Source of the DNA: JBMNNU01 sp050942695
Lineage (GTDB): Bacteria; Chloroflexota; UBA6077
Assembly: GCA_050942695.1 (NCBI GenBank)
Contig: JBMNNU010000003.1
Location: 1-29,782, forward strand
Direction: 5' to 3'
Length of the DNA: 29,782 bases
Positions 1-7,608 of this stretch are shown piece after piece (the first letter of the stretch is position 1; each line of letters begins with the position of its first letter). Position numbers and translations under genes: made by a program. Below the pieces are notes generated by a model. The model searched no databases. It was not told where the DNA came from and was given only the letters and a program-made list of their open reading frames with translations.

Positions 1-2
1 GG

Positions 3-143
3 CCGTTGGTGCCGGATGATGAAGCGTCTAAGAAGGTCGAGCAGACCGACCCTACACCTTCTCTGACCGGCGGCGCCAGCCGCCATGGAACGAGCTTTGG
101 CCCTACAACTCCCCTTGGCAGCGCCCTTTGGAATAAACAATAA
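3..143 (+). CDS. C-terminal end of an unidentified protein (5' cut by window edge)
   Basis: An open frame runs from the first complete codon (base 3) to a TAA at 141-143, giving about 46 residues. The composition looks coding: an acidic/lysine stretch (DDEASKKVEQTD) followed by a Gly/Ser/Thr/Pro-rich end finishing in LWNKQ. No domain is recognisable in so short a piece. It could be the flexible tail of a larger protein. The other two forward frames hit stops within this stretch. A chance open frame cannot be excluded at this length, so function is left open. Confidence 0.35.
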   Translation, partial: PLVPDDEASKKVEQTDPTPSLTGGASRHGTSFGPTTPLGSALWNKQ

Positions 144-150
144 ACGTATA

Positions 151-242
151 GTCCTGAGTCCTGGGCCCTGAGTCCTGTAGTAGTATTCATAACTTGGGAC
201 TCAGGACTCAGCACTCAGGACTCAGCACTCAGGACTCAGCAC
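151..242. repeat. Heptanucleotide repeat array upstream of leuC
   Basis: From 197 to 242 there are six and a half consecutive 7-bp units, GGACTCA or GCACTCA. At 151-177 the same unit appears inverted (TGAGTCC, twice) around a GGGCCC centre, so the two parts could fold back on each other. The array lies between the preceding stop codon (143) and the leuC ribosome binding site (251-255). The same unit recurs inside the ABC-F gene at 17768-17851. If read from an upstream ATG at 194, the array would add 22 residues to LeuC in frame. That is unlikely to be used, given the strong Shine-Dalgarno before the ATG at 260. Confidence 0.85.
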
Positions 243-259
243 AATTAAATGGAGGTAAC

Positions 260-1522
260 ATGCCTCAGACGATAGCCGAAAAGATCCTGGCTGCTCACAG
301 CGGACGGAAGGCTGTGGAGGCCGGCGAGCTGCTGAACGTGAAGGTGGATGTCGCTATGGCTAACGACATCACCGCCCCCCCCGCGATAGCCGAGTTCAGG
401 AAGCTGGGGGTCAAACAGGTTTGGGACCCCGACCGGGTAGTCCTGGTATCCGACCACTTCTGCCCCAACAAGGATATCCCCGCGGCCACCAACGCAAAGG
501 CCACCAAGGAGTTCGCGGTTGAGCAGGGGATTAAGTACCATTACGACGGCGGCCGGATGGGCATCGAGCATGCCCTTCTTCCAGAGCAGGGGCTCGTTGG
601 CCCGGGTGAGGTGGTAATCGGAGCGGATTCACACACCTGCACCTACGGAGCCCTGCAGTGCTTTTCCTGCGGTGTCGGCCACACCGACATGGCGGTGGCT
701 TGGGCTACTGGCGAGGTGTGGATGAAAGTCCCTCACAGCATCAAGGTCCAGGTCCATGGCCGGAAAGACCGTTGGGTTACCGGCAAGGACGTGATTCTCC
801 ACATCATCGGTCGGATCGGTGTGGAGGGGGCAAACTACATGGCTATGGAGTTCAGCGGTGACGGCATAGCCGAGCTGACGATGGACGATCGCTTTACCAT
901 TGGCAATATGGTGACTGAGGCCCAGGCCAAAGTGGGATTGTTCCCATTCGATAATCGGACGAGGGAGTACGTGACCGGACGGGCAATCCGTCCCTTTACC
1001 GTCTACGAGCCCGACCCCGATGCCCGTTATAAAGAGACGGTGGATGTGGACCTGAACAAGCTGGAGCCGGTTGTGGCCATGCCCTTCCTGCCATCCAACG
1101 TGAAGCCTGTTCGCGAGGCGGGCGATGTCTCAATCGATCAGGCGTTCATTGGCGCCTGCACAAACGGCAGGCTTTCCGACCTGCGTATCGCCGCCAGCAT
1201 CCTGAAAGGCAAGAAGGTCCATCCCGACGTGCGCTGCATAGTGATCCCAGCCACGCCGCAGATTTACCGTGATGCTCTTTCCGAGGGGATCATCCAGGCA
1301 TTGATCGAGGCCGATTGCGCCATCGGCCCTCCTACCTGCGGGCCCTGCATGGGTGGACACATGGGCGTGTTGGCCGCCGGGGAGCGGTGCGTCAGCACCA
1401 GCAACCGCAACTTCCGAGGCCGCATGGGCCACGTGGAGTCGGAGCTCTACCTGGCTAGCCCTGCCGTAGCGGCTGCTTCAGCGGTATTGGGAAGGATAGC
1501 TCATCCGGAGGATGTAGCATGA
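260..1522 (+). CDS. leuC: 3-isopropylmalate dehydratase large subunit (LeuC; aconitase superfamily)
   Basis: Large subunit of isopropylmalate isomerase, a cytoplasmic [4Fe-4S] enzyme that interconverts 2- and 3-isopropylmalate in leucine synthesis. It acts as a heterodimer with LeuD. The 420-residue length fits the shorter bacterial/archaeal LeuC type. Visible motifs are GADSHTCTYGALQ, GACTNGRLSDLR (cluster cysteine about residue 300) and TCGPCMGGHMG (cysteines about 360 and 363), followed by STSNRNFRGRMGH. The ATG at 260 is chosen because GGAGG lies 5 bases ahead. An in-frame ATG at 194 would only add residues coded by the heptad repeat. The gene overlaps leuD by 4 bp (ATGA). The homoaconitase or citraconate-hydratase specificities of this family cannot be separated by eye. 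leuB on the same strand at 15789 supports the leucine role. Confidence 0.93.
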   Translation: MPQTIAEKILAAHSGRKAVEAGELLNVKVDVAMANDITAPPAIAEFRKLGVKQVWDPDRVVLVSDHFCPNKDIPAATNAKATKEFAVEQGIKYHYDGGRMGIEHALLPEQGLVGPGEVVIGADSHTCTYGALQCFSCGVGHTDMAVAWATGEVWMKVPHSIKVQVHGRKDRWVTGKDVILHIIGRIGVEGANYMAMEFSGDGIAELTMDDRFTIGNMVTEAQAKVGLFPFDNRTREYVTGRAIRPFTVYEPDPDARYKETVDVDLNKLEPVVAMPFLPSNVKPVREAGDVSIDQAFIGACTNGRLSDLRIAASILKGKKVHPDVRCIVIPATPQIYRDALSEGIIQALIEADCAIGPPTCGPCMGGHMGVLAAGERCVSTSNRNFRGRMGHVESELYLASPAVAAASAVLGRIAHPEDVA

Positions 1523-2013
1523 AGCTGATCGGTCGAGCCTGGAAATATGGACCAAACGTCGATACAGACGTCATTATACCAGCCCGATATCTGGCGGAGT
1601 TTCGTCCGGCGGAGCTCGCCAAACACTGTATGGAGGATCTGGACCCTACCTTTGCGAAGGAGGTGCGGCCGGGGGACCTGATCGTTGCGGGCCGCTCCTT
1701 CGGCATCGGCTCGTCCCGAGAGCATGCGCCGGTGGCGATCAAGGCTTCCGGTATTGCCGCCGTAATCGCCCCCTCCTATGCACGTATCTTCCACCGCAAC
1801 GCCATAAACGTAGGCTTGCCGGTGGTGGAGTGCGAGGGGATCGACGAAGATGTAGAAAAAGGGGATGAGCTGGAGGTAGATCTGAGCGAGGGCACGGTCC
1901 TCAACAGGAGAACTGGCAAGCTGTTCCGCACCAGCCGCTACCCGGATTTTATGCTGGGGATCATCCGAGCGGGCGGACTGGTCGAATACACTAGGGAGAA
2001 GTTGCGAAGTTAA
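1519..2013 (+). CDS. leuD: 3-isopropylmalate dehydratase small subunit (LeuD)
   Basis: Swivelling-domain partner of LeuC, 164 residues, the usual length for the stand-alone small subunit. The N-terminal motif GRAWKYGPNVDTDVIIPARYL is the typical LeuD opening. The GRSFGIGSSREHAPVAIKASG segment carries the substrate-binding Ser-Ser-Arg loop, followed by APSYARIFHRNAINVGLPVV. It starts within the leuC stop (ATGA overlap), implying translational coupling and a 1:1 complex. It ends 12 bp before a strong hairpin that separates it from the convergent aldolase gene. Confidence 0.93.
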   Translation: MKLIGRAWKYGPNVDTDVIIPARYLAEFRPAELAKHCMEDLDPTFAKEVRPGDLIVAGRSFGIGSSREHAPVAIKASGIAAVIAPSYARIFHRNAINVGLPVVECEGIDEDVEKGDELEVDLSEGTVLNRRTGKLFRTSRYPDFMLGIIRAGGLVEYTREKLRS

Positions 2014-2025
2014 CCCCAGATCAAC

Positions 2026-2059
2026 GAGATACCAGCACTTAAGTAAGTGCTGGTATCTC
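2026..2059. terminator. Perfect hairpin between convergent leuD and aldolase genes
   Basis: The 16-nt arms 2026-2041 and 2044-2059 are exact inverted complements with only 2 bases between them (in practice a 14-bp stem with a 6-nt loop). It sits between the stop codons of leuD (+) and the aldolase gene (-), so it can serve both directions. No U-run follows in either direction, so it is not a textbook intrinsic terminator. It may work with Rho or as an mRNA 3' end stabiliser. Confidence 0.75.
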
Positions 2060-2067
2060 ACAACCCA

Positions 2068-2856
2068 CTAGCGTTGTCTGTAGGGCGCTAGCGACTCGAT
2101 AGTCTGCTTCATCCCTTGAGCGATTATGGAGTAGTCAAAAGCCGTGACGATCATGGTAGCCCCTAAATCGATCAGTTCGGGAGCCGACTTGTTATACATG
2201 CGATGGTTTACAGGAATGCCGATTTGGGCTCCGCCCACTCGTCTAGCAACTTCGAACATATGGTCGATCGCGTTCACAGTTTCCGGTGGGTTCGTGCCAT
2301 CTGGAACTCCGTAAGACCCAGCTAAATCGTATGGGCCAATAAAAACGGCATCCAGCCCAGGCGTGGTCACTATTGCCTCGAAGTCCTCCACCGCCTCTTT
2401 GTCTTCAATGAACGCGATCGCCATGATCTCGCGATTGGATTCCCTCATATGATTGTCAAAGTCGACTAAAGAGTACTGGGCAGATCGGCTGGTTGGCGAG
2501 ATACCTCTGGTTCCAACAGGTGGGTAGCGGACGGCCTGAACCAATCGGCTGGCATCGTCGCCTGACATGATATGAGGCACTACGATCCCCTGAGCCCCGG
2601 CCTCCAGCACCCGCAGGATAGCCTTAGGATTGTTATCAGCCATTCGGACGATAGGGGTTATGCCGGTTGCATCCGCCGCCCGAATCATGTGCTCTACCAA
2701 CAGGGTATCGGTGGAGACATGCTCCATGTCGATAAAGCAAAAGTCAAAGCCTGCTAGGCCAGCTATCTCGACCACCGCCGGATCGATCATGGTTGCCCAG
2801 CTACCGAAAGTGACCTTGCCCTCGTTCAACAGCTTTTTTGTTCGATTTGGTCGCAC
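2068..2856 (-). CDS. HpcH/HpaI-family aldolase (2-oxo-acid, class II type)
   Basis: Metal-dependent aldolase of the HpcH/HpaI (4-hydroxy-2-oxoheptanedioate / 2-dehydro-3-deoxyglucarate) family. It cleaves a hydroxy-oxo-acid to pyruvate plus an aldehyde, in the cytoplasm. The 262 residues keep the family's active-site pattern: FIDMEH (D43, E45, H46), the substrate-binding Arg in VR (R71), GAQGIVVPHI, RYPPVGTRG, FIED (metal Glu about 150) and FIGPYDLAGSYG (metal Asp about 176). The start is GTG with GGAG 8-10 bases ahead. An ATG slightly upstream is out of frame. It is the last gene of TTT module 1, 166 bp after tctA. This suggests it splits a compound imported by that transporter, though the actual substrate is unknown. 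Confidence 0.88.
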   Translation of the reverse strand: MRPNRTKKLLNEGKVTFGSWATMIDPAVVEIAGLAGFDFCFIDMEHVSTDTLLVEHMIRAADATGITPIVRMADNNPKAILRVLEAGAQGIVVPHIMSGDDASRLVQAVRYPPVGTRGISPTSRSAQYSLVDFDNHMRESNREIMAIAFIEDKEAVEDFEAIVTTPGLDAVFIGPYDLAGSYGVPDGTNPPETVNAIDHMFEVARRVGGAQIGIPVNHRMYNKSAPELIDLGATMIVTAFDYSIIAQGMKQTIESLAPYRQR

Positions 2857-3022
2857 TTTTCCATCTCCTCGTACATGGTTTTTACCGCATGATCATCTCA
2901 TCCCACTCCACCCCTTCCACCAAGATTGTCTTCTGATTTCTCTTACCCTGCTTTCGTACTACTAAGACACATAGGTAGGTCCTAGAGGGCTCCACGCGTG
3001 AAATCCGGCTTGAGCTGACTGA

Positions 3023-4519
3023 TTAATCACTTGAGTCCTGGGTAATGGCCGACGGACGTTGCTTCAGGCCAGATGTTAGTACTATTACGGCTGCGAGAAT
3101 GAGCAGCATCGCGGATAGTGGTCGCTGTATCAGGATGCTGGGATCACCCACCGACATCTGCAAAGTTGAACGCAGGTATCGCTCCATGAGCGGACCGAGT
3201 ATGAGCGTCAACACGATGGGAGCAAGTGGGAAGTCCAGCTTCTTGAAGATGTAGCCAAGAACCCCAAACAGCACCATTGTGCCGATGTCAAAGACACTGT
3301 TGTCGATGCTGTATGCGCCTATGAGAGTGAACACCAGGATGAGAGCGAAGAGAATAGCGTACGGAATCCTGAGCAGCGAAACCCATAAAGGAATCAGCGG
3401 CAGGTTCAGGATGATCAGCATGACATTACCGATGAACAGGCTGGCGATTAGGGCCCACACGAACTCCTTGTGCTCGACAAACAGCAACGGTCCGGGGGTG
3501 AGCCCGTTCATCATGAAGGCCCCCATTAGTACTGCAATAGTAGCCGAGCCAGGGATTCCAAGTGTGAAAAGAGGGATCAAAGCGGCACTGGCGTATGCAT
3601 TGTTGGCCGTCTCGGGCCCGGCCACACCTTCAATTACTCCTGTGCCGAACCGTTCAGGCTGACGAGATAACCTTTTCTCGAGAGAGTAGGACATGAACGA
3701 AGCAATGGTAGCGCTCGTGCCAGGTATAAGCCCGATCAAGAAGCCTACCACAGTTCCCCTAGCGATCGGCCGGGACGAAAGCTTTAAGTCCGAAACCGCT
3801 GGGATAAGCTGGTGCATTTTCCATATCGATACTGGCCGAAAAGCCTTCTCAGCGTTTAGCAAGACGTCCCCTACTCCAAATAACCCCATGATTACCGGCA
3901 CAAAGTCGAGCCCGCTCAACAACTCCATTTGACCGAAGGTCAGCCGGGGAACACCTTCAGATGGATCCATACCTATGGCAGCTAAGACCAAGCCTAAAGC
4001 CGCCATCATCAATGCCTTCAGAATAGATCGCCCGGCTAGCCCCGTCACCAGAGAGAGTCCCACTACCATGAGCGAGAACATTTCCGGAGGGCCAAACTCT
4101 AGAGTCATCCGAGCTAGTGGGGGAGCAGCTATCACCAGGCCGAGCATGGCGAGGGTCCCTCCAATAAATGACCCTATTGCTGCCATTGAAAGTGCTACTC
4201 CTGCCCGGCCGCTTTTTGCCATGGGGTGCCCTTCAATACAGGTTATCGCCGTGCTCGCCTCGCCGGGCACATTCACCAGTACACTCGAAATGGTTCCTCC
4301 ATACTGGGCACCGTAAAATATTGCTGCTAGCATGATAATTGAGGGCATGGGGGGTAGATTAAAGGTGATGGGAATCAGGATGGCTATTCCACCTGCGGAG
4401 CCTATCCCGGGAAGCACACCAATCATAGTCCCAACAAGGCAGCCGAGCAAGGCAAAGAGTAGGTTCTGCAAAGACAGGGCAGTCGCAAAGCCGCCCATTA
4501 AATCTAGAAAGTTCTCCAT
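3023..4519 (-). CDS. tctA: TTT transporter large membrane subunit TctA (set 1)
   Basis: Large permease subunit of a tripartite tricarboxylate transporter (DUF112/TctA family), which moves carboxylates across the inner membrane using an ion gradient. At 498 residues it is the normal length and is very hydrophobic, with roughly a dozen membrane spans. The signature region is intact: GVLPGIGSAGGIAILIPITF, FYGAQYGGTISSVLVNVPGE, and the second inverted-repeat counterpart GLIPGTSATIASFMSY with TLGIPGSATIAVLMGAF. GGAG lies ahead of the ATG at 4519. It starts 11 bp after the tctB stop. Its closest relative here is the set 2 TctA (11131-12639), near-identical in layout, which points to duplication of a TTT cassette. 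Confidence 0.95.
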   Translation of the reverse strand: MENFLDLMGGFATALSLQNLLFALLGCLVGTMIGVLPGIGSAGGIAILIPITFNLPPMPSIIMLAAIFYGAQYGGTISSVLVNVPGEASTAITCIEGHPMAKSGRAGVALSMAAIGSFIGGTLAMLGLVIAAPPLARMTLEFGPPEMFSLMVVGLSLVTGLAGRSILKALMMAALGLVLAAIGMDPSEGVPRLTFGQMELLSGLDFVPVIMGLFGVGDVLLNAEKAFRPVSIWKMHQLIPAVSDLKLSSRPIARGTVVGFLIGLIPGTSATIASFMSYSLEKRLSRQPERFGTGVIEGVAGPETANNAYASAALIPLFTLGIPGSATIAVLMGAFMMNGLTPGPLLFVEHKEFVWALIASLFIGNVMLIILNLPLIPLWVSLLRIPYAILFALILVFTLIGAYSIDNSVFDIGTMVLFGVLGYIFKKLDFPLAPIVLTLILGPLMERYLRSTLQMSVGDPSILIQRPLSAMLLILAAVIVLTSGLKQRPSAITQDSSD

Positions 4520-4530
4520 TGTGGCGGCTC

Positions 4531-5007
4531 CTATAATCCTAGATTTTGCAACCAGTCAATACTAGCCGGGGGTAGCACCACCCCCAGCCAGTTATAGAAG
4601 ACATAATACACACCAAAACTGCCCAGGATCGAAATAGTCAGGACAACGAGAGGACGCTGGTGACCCAGGGCGTACAGAAGGAACAGCAGAAAGACAAATG
4701 TCGTCAATTGAAACCCGATTTGCCCCACGAGCATGGTGAACAAGATGAGCGCCCCCACGATCTGGAGGATTCTGAGGATCCCTGCTTTGTCCGGCACGAA
4801 ATCCGGGGCCATGGCTTCGACGGGGCGTACAGATACCTGTACCAGCCAGGCCAGTGATAGCCCTCCGAGCAGCAGCGCTAGCCACATGGGGAAGAATCCT
4901 GCCCCCGGGCCTATCCTGGTCATGTAATTCATGGTTCTGGCCTCTAACAGCACGAACAGGCTGAAGAGGATAAAGACCACAGCGGTTGCTTGATAGACTC
5001 GTCTCAC
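4531..5007 (-). CDS. tctB: TTT transporter small membrane subunit TctB (set 1)
   Basis: Small four-span membrane subunit of the tripartite tricarboxylate transporter. The GTG at 5007 is taken as the start because GGGGAGG lies just ahead of it, and the product (158 residues, MRRVYQATAVVF) then matches the set 2 TctB exactly in length. A longer frame reaching 5079 would read straight through the 42-bp palindrome and is rejected. Hydrophobic segments are near residues 5-20, 36-55, about 83-105 and 110-140. The IGPGAGFFPMWLALLLGGL segment after the first span is typical of TctB. The LPPASIDWLQNLGL end has a near-identical counterpart in set 2. Confidence 0.9.
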   Translation of the reverse strand: MRRVYQATAVVFILFSLFVLLEARTMNYMTRIGPGAGFFPMWLALLLGGLSLAWLVQVSVRPVEAMAPDFVPDKAGILRILQIVGALILFTMLVGQIGFQLTTFVFLLFLLYALGHQRPLVVLTISILGSFGVYYVFYNWLGVVLPPASIDWLQNLGL

Positions 5008-5032
5008 GATATCCTCCCCGATCAAACTAGCC

Positions 5033-5074
5033 GAACTCAACATGGCTGCATGCGCATGCAGCCATGTTGAGTTC
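5033..5074. repeat. 42-bp perfect palindrome between tctC and tctB (set 1)
   Basis: Bases 5033-5053 and 5054-5074 are exact inverted complements with no spacer, giving a 21-bp stem in RNA (a few central pairs will open to form the loop, near TGCGCA). It lies between the tctC stop (5084) and the tctB start (5007), within what looks like one transcript. By position it could be a processing/attenuation hairpin that leaves more mRNA for the binding protein than for the permease subunits. There is no U-run. Confidence 0.85.
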
Positions 5075-5083
5075 AACACTTAG

Positions 5084-6070
5084 TCAGCGTTCCAGAGCCC
5101 GCTGCATCAGCTCTTTCGTGCTTGCCTCGATTTTTGTCCAGTAAGCATCTAGTTCATCCGGCCCCATGTAGCGGAGACTCATACCGAGATCGTCGGCTTT
5201 CTTCTTGTGAGCTTCGGTCTCCATAGCCTTCTTGATGGCCGCACTTACGGTTTCGACTATGTCCTTTGGGGTGCCTGCGGGTGCCAACACGGCTCGCGTT
5301 GATAGCTCTTGCATCGGATATCCCTGCGATTCCATAGTAGGCACACCCGGATACAGTTTGTTTGGCTCCTTGTCCATTATGCCCAGGATGCGGAACTGCC
5401 CCGCCTTGAAGTTTGGCATGAAGTTGATGGAGTTTCCGCACTGAGCATCGACGTGGCCGCCCAGGAGCGATGTTATCTGCTCATTGCCGCCGGCGAAGTT
5501 CACTATCGCGAACTTCGTATCCGTCATCTTTTCCAAAGCTAGCCACGCCAGGTGGGTTTGATCTAGCCTGTCCGCGCACCCAACCTTGATCTCTTCGGGG
5601 CGAGCCTTCGCGGCATCGATGAGATCTTTGACCGACTTGTATGGGCTGTCGCTTCTCACCGCTATCATCAACGGCAGCGCAACATGTCCAGCCACACTTT
5701 GGAAACTGTCACGCTTGTAGACGGCTTTACGCTGTGAGTCGAGATACTGAACGATAAGAGGGTTGACCGACGGGTAGCCGAATGTGTACCCGTCCGGCTT
5801 CGCCTGGGCTAGTTCTGTATTGCCTGCCTGTTGAGCTGCTCCCGCCTTGTTGACGACCTGAATGGTGGTCCCCAGCAGCGGCTCGACATCCGGTACCAGG
5901 GCGCGCATGGCGACATCGTTTCCGCCTCCAGCAGGCCCGGGCACTATCATTGTGATGACCTTGTCCTTAGCCGGATACTCGGCTTTCTGAGCTGGTGCCC
6001 CACCAGCGCAAGCTGACACCGTCAGCATTAACACTGCGGTCAGCGCAAATACGGAGATAGTTCGGTTCAC
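5084..6070 (-). CDS. tctC: TTT periplasmic solute-binding lipoprotein TctC (set 1)
   Basis: Extracytoplasmic binding protein (Bug/TctC family) that hands substrate to TctAB. The 328 residues start with a signal peptide and lipobox ending VSAC, with the lipidated cysteine at residue 21, so it is probably a membrane-anchored lipoprotein. Family hallmarks are IVPGPAGGGNDVAMRAL, VVNKAGAAQQAGNTELAQAKPDGYT, SDSPYKSVKDLIDAAKARPEE and LLGGHVDAQ. The GTG start at 6070 has a strong AGGAGG ahead. It follows the HMGL-like gene by 77 bp and precedes tctB. The closest local relative is TctC of set 2, but the pocket region differs (CADRLDQT versus IYRLSQEQ), suggesting different ligands. Confidence 0.94.
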   Translation of the reverse strand: MNRTISVFALTAVLMLTVSACAGGAPAQKAEYPAKDKVITMIVPGPAGGGNDVAMRALVPDVEPLLGTTIQVVNKAGAAQQAGNTELAQAKPDGYTFGYPSVNPLIVQYLDSQRKAVYKRDSFQSVAGHVALPLMIAVRSDSPYKSVKDLIDAAKARPEEIKVGCADRLDQTHLAWLALEKMTDTKFAIVNFAGGNEQITSLLGGHVDAQCGNSINFMPNFKAGQFRILGIMDKEPNKLYPGVPTMESQGYPMQELSTRAVLAPAGTPKDIVETVSAAIKKAMETEAHKKKADDLGMSLRYMGPDELDAYWTKIEASTKELMQRALER

Positions 6071-6147
6071 CTTGTCCTCCTCTAAAACTCTTCAGTCTGC
6101 CTGATACCTGATGAACGAGCGTACACCGGCTGGCAATCGATCTAAGT

Positions 6148-7332
6148 TCATTGTTCCAGTACTTTTCGACAAATCGCTGAGACCTGTTCATCCTCGAGCC
6201 AATACGGATACTCCTGCACATTGTCTAGTTCTTGTATTAACACTTCCCGAACGCGCTCAACAGCTTCTGCTGATGCGTCTAAGCCCAGTTGCTGGAGCTT
6301 TGCAATCAATGCTTGGCCGGCAAGTGTCTGGCGTCCCCACACCACACGGGTCTCGCTGCCGAACATCCCCGCGGCAATCGGTGAGTCTACCGGTAGGACC
6401 AAGGACCCGGCGTTCTGCAAGACCCCCGTGACCACAGGCGGCGCCTCTTTGACAAACGCATGTGAGCCACAGAATGGATGGTGGGGTTGGATAGGCAGGG
6501 TAAGTTCCGCAACCGTTTCCGACAATCTGCGCAGGTGAGTGGTGTCTATCCCTGTCTTCACCCCATAAATGGTTTCAAGAGCTCCGACGATCACCTCCAA
6601 TGATGCGAAACCAGCCCGATATGAAAGGCCGTTGATCGCGGCGTCTGGCCAACAACCGACAGTCAACGCGGCTAGCGCTGAAGCGTCTGCTAAGCCGAGA
6701 TCGTTATGAATGTGCATGGTCAAAGGCACACCTGGGCCTATCTGCTCTCGCACCTTGAGAATGAAGTACCTCATTGCCTCTGGGCCTAGACTGCCGGCTG
6801 AGTCAGATAGGTCGACTCGAATAGCGCCTTGCTCCAGCGCAAGCTTCAAGTATCGGGTCAGTCGTGCGAAGTCCGTCCTTCCAACGTCAAGAGCCCCGAC
6901 GGTTACCTGTGCACCTGATCGATGCAGGCGGTCCGCGCATTCGCTGAATCGATCGAGCACCGCCTCAAAAGGTGGCGCGCTTGGGTTGGCTCGCTTGATG
7001 TCCGATGTGGCAAGCTCGACCTGCACAGTCTTAGCCCCCGCTTCGAGAAGACAATCTATGCGGCGCTCCCAATCACTCTCCAGCAGAGCGTCCGTGTATA
7101 CGGTTGCCTCGAAATCAAACCGCTGGAGCACTCCTCGCGTCACCGCATATGAGAGCGTTTCAGGTGACTTGGAACCCCAGTAATGAATGTTGAGGAAGAT
7201 GTGTCGGATACCCGCCGCTTGCAGTTGCTCTGCCACCCGTAACGCATCGTCCACACGGAATCTGACTCCGGGAGTCATGACCATTTTCCGGATGGTGCTG
7301 TCGTATACTCTTATTTCGGCGGGAAAGTCCAT
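6148..7332 (-). CDS. HMGL/LeuA-like (DRE-TIM) protein with altered metal site
   Basis: A TIM-barrel protein of the HMG-CoA lyase / isopropylmalate-homocitrate synthase superfamily, 394 residues from the ATG at 7332. A longer frame with TTG at 7449 adds 39 residues with no family similarity. The barrel opening reads DSTIRKMVMTPG, where relatives have D(T/S)TLRDGEQxPG. The MHIHNDLGLA motif (about residues 206-215) with its metal-binding histidines is intact. The following INGLSYRAGFASLE aligns to INGIGERAGNASLEE. Thus the usual metal-ligand Asp after Arg is Lys16, and the conserved Glu/Asn of GERAGN are Tyr/Phe. The C-terminal 90 residues resemble the post-barrel region of this family. It is the first gene of TTT module 1 downstream of lysR. 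It may be a lyase, a condensing enzyme with changed chemistry, or non-catalytic. I cannot assign a substrate. Confidence 0.8.
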   Translation of the reverse strand: MDFPAEIRVYDSTIRKMVMTPGVRFRVDDALRVAEQLQAAGIRHIFLNIHYWGSKSPETLSYAVTRGVLQRFDFEATVYTDALLESDWERRIDCLLEAGAKTVQVELATSDIKRANPSAPPFEAVLDRFSECADRLHRSGAQVTVGALDVGRTDFARLTRYLKLALEQGAIRVDLSDSAGSLGPEAMRYFILKVREQIGPGVPLTMHIHNDLGLADASALAALTVGCWPDAAINGLSYRAGFASLEVIVGALETIYGVKTGIDTTHLRRLSETVAELTLPIQPHHPFCGSHAFVKEAPPVVTGVLQNAGSLVLPVDSPIAAGMFGSETRVVWGRQTLAGQALIAKLQQLGLDASAEAVERVREVLIQELDNVQEYPYWLEDEQVSAICRKVLEQ

Positions 7333-7574
7333 TTGAGCTCGGACTGCCGGAGCGAAATTGAGAGGGCTAACTGAAAACCTACCGATTGAGAACCATGGTT
7401 GCTTAGATCCGCCTCGTAGTTGTGACAATCCCTCATAACCCCCCTGCAATTAGTCTCGTGTGCTCCACAGCCTTTGCAAAAATCAAAAATACGCTAGCGG
7501 AGCTAAACGCCTATCTCAGAAGGCAGTATAGGCTACGGACGGATGCAGGAGGACCAATAAGATCGCTATGAGAA

Positions 7575-7593
7575 CTATAGATGTAATCTATAG
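7575..7593. promoter_or_regulatory. Candidate LysR-type operator (T-N11-A dyad)
   Basis: CTATAGAT (7575-7582) and ATCTATAG (7586-7593) form a perfect dyad around GTA. Inside it, T7578 and A7590 are exactly 11 bases apart, the T-N11-A form known for LysR-family binding sites (ATAG-N7-CTAT). It lies in the 159-276 bp gap between the lysR stop (7609) and the HMGL gene start. The LysR regulator encoded immediately upstream is the obvious partner. A TATACT-like -10 hexamer is seen on the - strand at 7525-7530, without a clear -35. Confidence 0.6.
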
Positions 7594-7608
7594 ATGGAGG
7601 TTTTGCAT

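Noticed and set aside
197..242. CRISPR array
   Set aside because: The units are contiguous 7-mers with no spacers, and no cas genes are present.
194..259. An N-terminal extension of LeuC coded by the heptad array
   Set aside because: It is purely repeat-coded, has no ribosome site before the ATG at 194, and a strong GGAGG precedes the ATG at 260.
1501..2061. A 186-codon - strand frame opposite leuD, running into the leuD hairpin
   Set aside because: It is antisense to a complete LeuD and includes hairpin sequence. No coding features.
2857..3022. A separate promoter or terminator between tctA and the aldolase gene
   Set aside because: The 166-bp gap shows no convincing hairpin or promoter hexamers, so cotranscription is assumed but not proven.
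5008..5079. A longer TctB reading through the 42-bp palindrome
   Set aside because: The extra residues are coded by the palindrome. The GTG at 5007 has a strong ribosome site and gives the same length as the paralogous TctB.
7311..7436. A 41-codon frame (ATG at 7436, - strand) with a G-rich ribosome-site-like stretch, overlapping the possible HMGL N-terminus
   Set aside because: It might be a leader peptide, but the product is unremarkable, it overlaps the next gene out of frame, and there is no attenuator-like structure. Too weak to list.
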